Shown here: positions 60,277 to 64,000 of the stretch, piece after piece
Layout: the number at the start of each line of letters is the position of its first letter
How positions within the stretch are numbered: position 1 is the stretch's first letter
Source of the DNA: an uncultured Lachnospiraceae bacterium
GTDB lineage: Bacteria; Bacillota; Clostridia; Lachnospirales; Lachnospiraceae
Reading direction: 5' to 3'
Length of the DNA stretch: 64,000 nucleotides
Assembly (NCBI GenBank): GCA_947650005.1
Contig: CANSTU010000001.1
Span: 1-64,000 of the forward strand
Translations under genes and position numbers: made by a program
Notes under the pieces: generated by a model
Seen by the model: the letters and a program-made list of their open reading frames with translations, nothing else
Databases searched by the model: none
Told to the model about the DNA's origin: nothing

Positions 60277-61734
60277 CTAACCCCTCTCAATTTTCTTTCT
60301 TTTCTCAATATATTGATCCGCTTCCTCTTCGTTCAGCATTTTTCTGTATGAATCAGCCAACAGTTGGTAAGCTACGGCAAGACACATCCTGTCTTCCGTC
60401 AACTGCCTATACGGTTGATCCAATCCCTCTCTATACAAAGCTTGATAGAGATCAGGAGAATCCCCCCCGCCGGACTTGCTATACTCCTCCTTCACCTGAA
60501 TCGCTTTCTTGCCGAACTCAATTGCCTGGGGATACTCTTCCATTTGAAAATAGATATAACTTTGCTGATTATAGGATTTAAAAAGGTATTCCAGCTCCAA
60601 GGGGTCGAGCAGCGTCATCTTCATTTTACGCTGAAGCTTGGAATCAATTTTCCCAAAAATATCCAATGCATCCTCTCGCCGTCCTTCATCGCGGGCAATG
60701 ATAGCGAGCTTAAACAGATTTCTGAACTTCTCCTGTCTTTCATTCGCTTTCTGGAAACAGAGCTTCATTTCTTTCTTGTTCATCTGAAAGGATTCATACC
60801 GTTTCCCCATCCAATAGTAAATGGCTGAAGCAAAGCAACTGTCCCCCACATCCCGCAGGGCCTCTCCAAATGCATACAAAGCCTCATTGGCACTGCTCTT
60901 AGAGGGTTCATAGCAAAGCCCCTGCAGCACCTTGGCATTGGTAAATTCCGGATAATCCATACATAGGTTCTGGCAGTACACTGCCAATTCCCTTACGGAG
61001 AAAGCCGTCTCTTCTTTCAAATAGCTACAGGCCATGTTCGCCCGCACTGCACACCATAAAAGGGCATACCGATAAGAGGCTTTCACGTCCTCTCCATATT
61101 CTTCTGTACTTGGCTCTTCGAGCCTCCGGTAACCGGCAAGCATACCTCCTCTTGCTTCCCGCACCGCAAAGGATTCCTTCCGTGCGAAATACTGCAGATT
61201 AATGCTGTGCAGACACAACCCTTCTTGCACATAAACCCTGACAAGCGCCTCCAGTTCCTCCGCACGGAAAGCGGCGTCCCCGTTCCCTGCAACCCTGCAA
61301 GCCACCTCCTTCATCACATCCAAAAGCAACTGAACCTGCGCTTCCCCATCCAGATACAATCCAACCCACCCGGGTGTGTCCCTTTCCACGTCAGGTAACT
61401 CCGGCAAGATGTCATAAAAATAGATCACATCCTCCGGCAGCCCGCCAAGCATCTGCTCATAGGCTTCGCATGTGCAGCCCATCCTTTTGGCTCCCTGATC
61501 GGAAAGACTTCTGGCGCCCACAAAAATGTCCGCATCGCAGACTGTCCTTTTCTCCGCCTCCGTCTTTTCCTTCTCTTTCGCCGTTCCCACATCGTCTTCT
61601 AGCAGAATGTCCTCCCACACGAAGACGCCTAACATCCGAAAGAACTCCGCCAGGAAAATATAATTCGTCCTGTTCAGAATATTATGAATAATCTTTACAG
61701 CGTTTAATCCCCTTCTCCTACTACTTCCATTCAC
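60277..61734 (-). CDS. Helical-repeat (TPR-like) protein upstream of RADAR genes
   Basis: 485 residues from GTG 61734, which has GGAAGGA eight bases upstream. The frame is open to 61893 without better signals. The N-terminal ~110 residues (NYIFLAEFFRMLGVFVWEDILLED, DADIFVGARSLSDQG) look like a compact alpha/beta domain. The rest is helical, with TPR-like pairs such as SYIYFQMEEYPQAIEFGKKAIQVKEEY and CLAVAYQLLADSYRKMLNEEEADQYIEK. It precedes rdrA on the same strand by 154 bp, separated by the long hairpin. It may be a sensor or regulator for the defence genes. No family was recognised with certainty. Confidence 0.75.
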   Translation of the reverse strand: MNGSSRRRGLNAVKIIHNILNRTNYIFLAEFFRMLGVFVWEDILLEDDVGTAKEKEKTEAEKRTVCDADIFVGARSLSDQGAKRMGCTCEAYEQMLGGLPEDVIYFYDILPELPDVERDTPGWVGLYLDGEAQVQLLLDVMKEVACRVAGNGDAAFRAEELEALVRVYVQEGLCLHSINLQYFARKESFAVREARGGMLAGYRRLEEPSTEEYGEDVKASYRYALLWCAVRANMACSYLKEETAFSVRELAVYCQNLCMDYPEFTNAKVLQGLCYEPSKSSANEALYAFGEALRDVGDSCFASAIYYWMGKRYESFQMNKKEMKLCFQKANERQEKFRNLFKLAIIARDEGRREDALDIFGKIDSKLQRKMKMTLLDPLELEYLFKSYNQQSYIYFQMEEYPQAIEFGKKAIQVKEEYSKSGGGDSPDLYQALYREGLDQPYRQLTEDRMCLAVAYQLLADSYRKMLNEEEADQYIEKRKKIERG

Positions 61735-62257
61735 TGACTTTGTCCTTCCTGCTTTCCAACGCCATTCTACTCCATCCGCCAGCACCGAAAATGATGCCGA
61801 AAATACCCTTCTGCAACCACCCGTCCTATAAAGACGATTTTTGATCATACTTTCATACAGGAAGGTGGAGGCCCTCGTTTCAAAATACTCCATGAATCCG
61901 GCTTTATATGCTATACATATGGCGTGCTAGAAATCTGTATGAAGAGAATCATCTCTTAAATAAGGAAGTATTTTATCCATATATTGACCGTATTCGACGA
62001 TATCATCGATCACCAAAATCCACTGCACGAAGAGATGTACTTACTAAAGGGACAGCACAGTCATGTAAAGAATTTGAAATCCCTTTCGTGCACTTTCTAT
62101 ATGCTATGAAAACCCTGGGCAAAAGTTCCCCACGATACTAATATTTTAGCATGATGAAGCTTGAAAGACAAGCCCCACTTCTACGTAAAGCCCTCCCGTT
62201 TACAGACTTTTACTCCTTTCCCCCACCGGAAAGGATACCCGTAGAACCGCAAAGGAA
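61735..62257. other. Gene-free AT-rich stretch between the TPR gene and the XRE gene
   Basis: About 520 bp without a supported gene. A 77-codon plus-strand frame (61908-62141) has no ribosome binding site or family features. The segment 61900-62140 is richer in A+T than its surroundings and may be a remnant of an inserted gene. No convincing promoter for the TPR gene was found. Confidence 0.5.
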
Positions 62258-63373
62258 CTATATCTTTGCCATATCCTCTCCCTGGCTCTGGTAAAGATAC
62301 TTATAGACCAGCTCGTCCGCCTTGGTTCCCACCTTATTGTACCGAGGCGCAGTGGAGTGCTCCCGCAGCAGGCAGATGGCCTCGGCCTTTTCCCTCTGGC
62401 CATCCACAGTATTGACAATCATTGACTCGTTAATGCAATAGAAGCTCCTGGGTTTGACCATTTTGGCGACAAGATCCTGCACAGCTTGGGGAAGCTGATC
62501 CTGAATGGCTTCATAGACAGAGGTTTCAATCTGGATCTCGTCAGTATTTAAGAGGAGCTGCGGCTTGATGGTTTCCAGCTCCTGCGCATTGAGCGCATGG
62601 CGGCTGATCAGCACTCGATGCAGCGTGGGACGCTGGTTACCGCCCGCCGAGGTGGTAATACAGGCCGCAAGCTTACACATAAGCTCCTGGTTATTAAACT
62701 GCTGATGGCTGAGCACCAGCATGTTAATCTCTCCAAGTTTGTCGTTCCTGAGAATACAATACCCGGCCCGCTGGTGCGGAGAAATCAAGAAACGCCCATA
62801 GTACTTTTTTATAATAGGCTTTCCTGTTCTGTCCTTTTGATTCGTATCTAATTCCAACCTTGCGCTGCAGGAATCATTCCCGTCGTTCCTTTTCAGGCTT
62901 AAGACCCCGGTCAATATTTTATTTTCACCGGAAATGGTCGGATAAAAGTAGGTTTTGTACTCCCCAACGTATCCCGTAAACTCGTATTCATCCGGATTGC
63001 TCACCAGGGATTGCCGAACGGCTTTATGGCCGGACTCTTCCCGGACGGGGGCATCCAGAAGAGCGTCTAATTCCATATTTTCGAGATCCAGATCCAGGAT
63101 CGCGGACAAGTCCAAAGACAATACCTTGCAGATACAGACAATATGCGCAAGAGAGAGATTCGTATTTCTCTGTTTGGACTGTACATCGTAGAGCGCCTCG
63201 TAATTCAACAGCTTAGATAGGGCTCCCTGGGTCATTTTGACTCCCATAGACGCACACCGCTCCACAATTTCCTTTTGGGAAAGCCCCTGCCGTTCAATTA
63301 CCTTTTTCAGGCGACGAGTAATCTTGGAATAATAGTAATAGGTAAAATTACTTTGTGTAAAATCATTATTCAT
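62258..63373 (-). CDS. XRE-family transcriptional regulator with large C-terminal domain
   Basis: 371 residues from ATG 63373 (AGGAAG upstream). The N-terminal ~85 residues contain a helix-turn-helix: ITRRLKKVIERQGLSQKEIVERC with ALSKLLNYEALYD and LSLAHIVCICKVLSLDLSAIL, as in Cro/CI-type repressors. The remaining ~280 residues (EFTGYVGEYKTYFYPTISGENKILTGVLSLKR) form a beta-rich sensory domain seen with such regulators, of unknown ligand. A promoter with a TAGTG/CACTA repeat over its -10 lies upstream, which suggests autoregulation. It may control the divergent gene at 63796 or the defence genes. Confidence 0.87.
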   Translation of the reverse strand: MNNDFTQSNFTYYYYSKITRRLKKVIERQGLSQKEIVERCASMGVKMTQGALSKLLNYEALYDVQSKQRNTNLSLAHIVCICKVLSLDLSAILDLDLENMELDALLDAPVREESGHKAVRQSLVSNPDEYEFTGYVGEYKTYFYPTISGENKILTGVLSLKRNDGNDSCSARLELDTNQKDRTGKPIIKKYYGRFLISPHQRAGYCILRNDKLGEINMLVLSHQQFNNQELMCKLAACITTSAGGNQRPTLHRVLISRHALNAQELETIKPQLLLNTDEIQIETSVYEAIQDQLPQAVQDLVAKMVKPRSFYCINESMIVNTVDGQREKAEAICLLREHSTAPRYNKVGTKADELVYKYLYQSQGEDMAKI

Positions 63374-63411
63374 TGCAATCTTCCTGCCTGCCACGCCGGG
63401 CGCAAATTAGC

Positions 63412-63443
63412 GGTTGAAAATCGCTTCAGGACGATTTTCAACC
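63412..63443 (-). repeat. Hairpin of the B type in the XRE leader
   Basis: GGTTGAAAATCG and CGATTTTCAACC pair around CTTCAGGA. The stem resembles hairpin B of the modules at 40539-40564 and in the 38211-38417 array. A decayed hairpin A and AGGAAG follow before the start codon. Confidence 0.6.
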
Positions 63444-63538
63444 TGGTTTCCCTTTTTCTCCAAAACGGATAAATTGCCGCAAAACCAGACTCCCTGCAAC
63501 ATCGAACAGCCTTTGTTGGCAGACTACCGAAGTCAATT

Positions 63539-63575
63539 TTAGTGTAATTATATCACTATGAGAATTCAAGCACAA
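63539..63575 (-). promoter_or_regulatory. XRE gene promoter with overlapping operator candidate
   Basis: On the minus strand TTGTGC (63575-63570), 17 bases, TATAAT (63552-63547). The inverted repeat TAGTG-9-CACTA (about 63540-63558) covers the -10. Confidence 0.55.
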
Positions 63576-63601
63576 TGGACTTTTTACAATATCGATTCTT
63601 C

Positions 63602-63625
63602 AAAATATTCTTATAAGAATATTTT
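63602..63625. promoter_or_regulatory. Perfect 24-bp palindrome, operator candidate
   Basis: Half-site AAAATATTCTTA is followed immediately by its exact reverse complement. It lies between the divergent promoters, the usual place for a repressor site. Confidence 0.5.
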
Positions 63626-63656
63626 AAATACTATTAGAATTTAATTACAATAAATA

Positions 63657-63685
63657 TTGACAAATTCTTCTTGTGGTGTTAAAGT
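63657..63685 (+). promoter_or_regulatory. Promoter for the gene at 63796
   Basis: Consensus TTGACA (63657-63662), 17 bases, TAAAGT (63680-63685), about 110 bp before the start. Confidence 0.6.
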
Positions 63686-63795
63686 GAGAACATGTTAAAA
63701 AAGCATAAGCAGGCCGAAGTTCCTGCCGCCGTTCAAGAAAGGAGAACGGATCCCAAAAACTTAATATGCATTATGAGGAGAAGGAGGATTTCGTT

Positions 63796-64000
63796 ATGAC
63801 GACCAGAGAAAAAGCCCTTGCCGCAGTCCATGCAGCTGCTGCTACCGGCGCCCTGACCGTAGCAGCTCTGCCCATCGGATTGGATGCCATCGCCCTTCGC
63901 GGGGAGGAAATAGCTGCCATTGCTCTCATCGGATCCTTTTATGGAGCAAAGCTCAGTAAGGCAACCGCATCCGGCCTCATGGCATCCGGTTTCGCCCAAA
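63796..64000 (+). CDS. Partial gene, DUF697-like membrane protein (runs off the window)
   Basis: The first 68 codons are visible. AAGGAGG lies eight bases before ATG 63796. The sequence begins MTTREKALAAVHAAAATGALTVAALP and continues GLDAIALRGEEIAAIALIGSFYGAKLSKATASGL, a hydrophobic, Ala/Gly-rich pattern with a late FYG motif like the DUF697 membrane domain of some GTPase-associated proteins. The 3' end is outside the window, so length and family are unsettled. An in-frame ATG 11 codons earlier is less well placed. Confidence 0.7.
   Translation, partial: MTTREKALAAVHAAAATGALTVAALPIGLDAIALRGEEIAAIALIGSFYGAKLSKATASGLMASGFAQ

Larger units (their letters stand above)
63374..63795. other. Divergent regulatory region between the XRE gene and the 63796 gene
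   Basis: It holds a 12-pair hairpin (63412-63443, GGTTGAAAATCG type) in the XRE leader, promoters on both strands and two palindromes (63539-63558 and 63602-63625), all listed separately. Confidence 0.6.

Noticed and set aside
61908..62141. 77-codon plus-strand frame
   Set aside because: No Shine-Dalgarno, no promoter, no recognisable domain; probably chance in AT-rich DNA.
63733..63999. 88-codon minus-strand frame at the right edge
   Set aside because: It is the shadow of the plus-strand gene at 63796, which has a strong ribosome binding site and promoter.
1..64000. Transposase, integrase, tRNA or rRNA genes
   Set aside because: None could be recognised on either strand; the small palindromes lack any encoded transposase in the window.

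Overview
The window reads as chromosomal DNA of a Gram-positive, anaerobic Clostridia, most likely a Lachnospiraceae member. The grounds are a moderately high GC content, AAGGAGG-type ribosome binding sites, TTG/GTG starts, LCP and HtrA-like proteins with long charged cytoplasmic tails, and a GH25/Ig-like wall hydrolase. This is an inference from gene content; no rRNA, tRNA, CRISPR array or transposase gene was seen.

1-24.9 kb (minus strand) is a cell-wall or capsular polysaccharide locus. From the promoter near 24.9 kb leftward it holds rfbB, rfbA and rfbC (dTDP-sugar precursors; no rfbD in the window), an ABC exporter of the Wzm/Wzt type with a C-terminal carbohydrate-binding domain, and a fused methyltransferase-kinase resembling the WbdD chain terminator. 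Next come large GT2 glycosyltransferases, a phosphohexomutase, a polyprenyl-phosphate phosphoglycosyltransferase that would start the chain, an LCP ligase that would attach the polymer to the wall, another GT2, glmS and an HtrA protease. The set suggests a polymer started on a lipid, elongated in the cytoplasm, capped, exported by ABC transporter and anchored to the wall.

25-40.4 kb holds a 1344-residue membrane-anchored GH25 muramidase, a small zinc-ribbon protein, a paired SMR/EamA-like transporter, an AT-rich membrane protein, a degenerate SGNH protein, and a minus-strand operon for polytopic membrane proteins with an MBOAT/SGNH acylation pair. Its first gene (GT87-like) is put out of frame by a nine-G tract. 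Another gene carries three in-frame 69-bp tandem repeats.

40.8-54 kb carries a second MBOAT/SGNH pair on the plus strand. A long minus-strand series follows: UDP-sugar epimerase, GtrB-like GT2, Nudix remnant, ChbG-like deacetylase, DUF6056-like protein, FkbH-like protein, acyl carrier protein, third MBOAT and another GT2. FkbH + ACP + MBOAT together suggest glyceryl (or related) ester decoration of a surface glycan.

54.2-61.7 kb is a defence operon that matches RADAR: an RdrA-like P-loop ATPase, an RdrB-like divergent adenosine deaminase with all metal and catalytic residues, a small four-helix membrane protein downstream, and a TPR-like gene upstream separated by a long hairpin element. An XRE regulator with palindromic operator candidates follows at 62.3-63.6 kb, and a partial membrane protein gene runs off the right end.

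A recurring non-coding signal overlies the polysaccharide genes: a short GC-rich hairpin followed by a conserved flank that itself contains the Shine-Dalgarno sequence, placed directly before the start codon of more than a dozen genes. A second group of intergenic spacers holds long, nearly perfect hairpins of about 60-120 bp.
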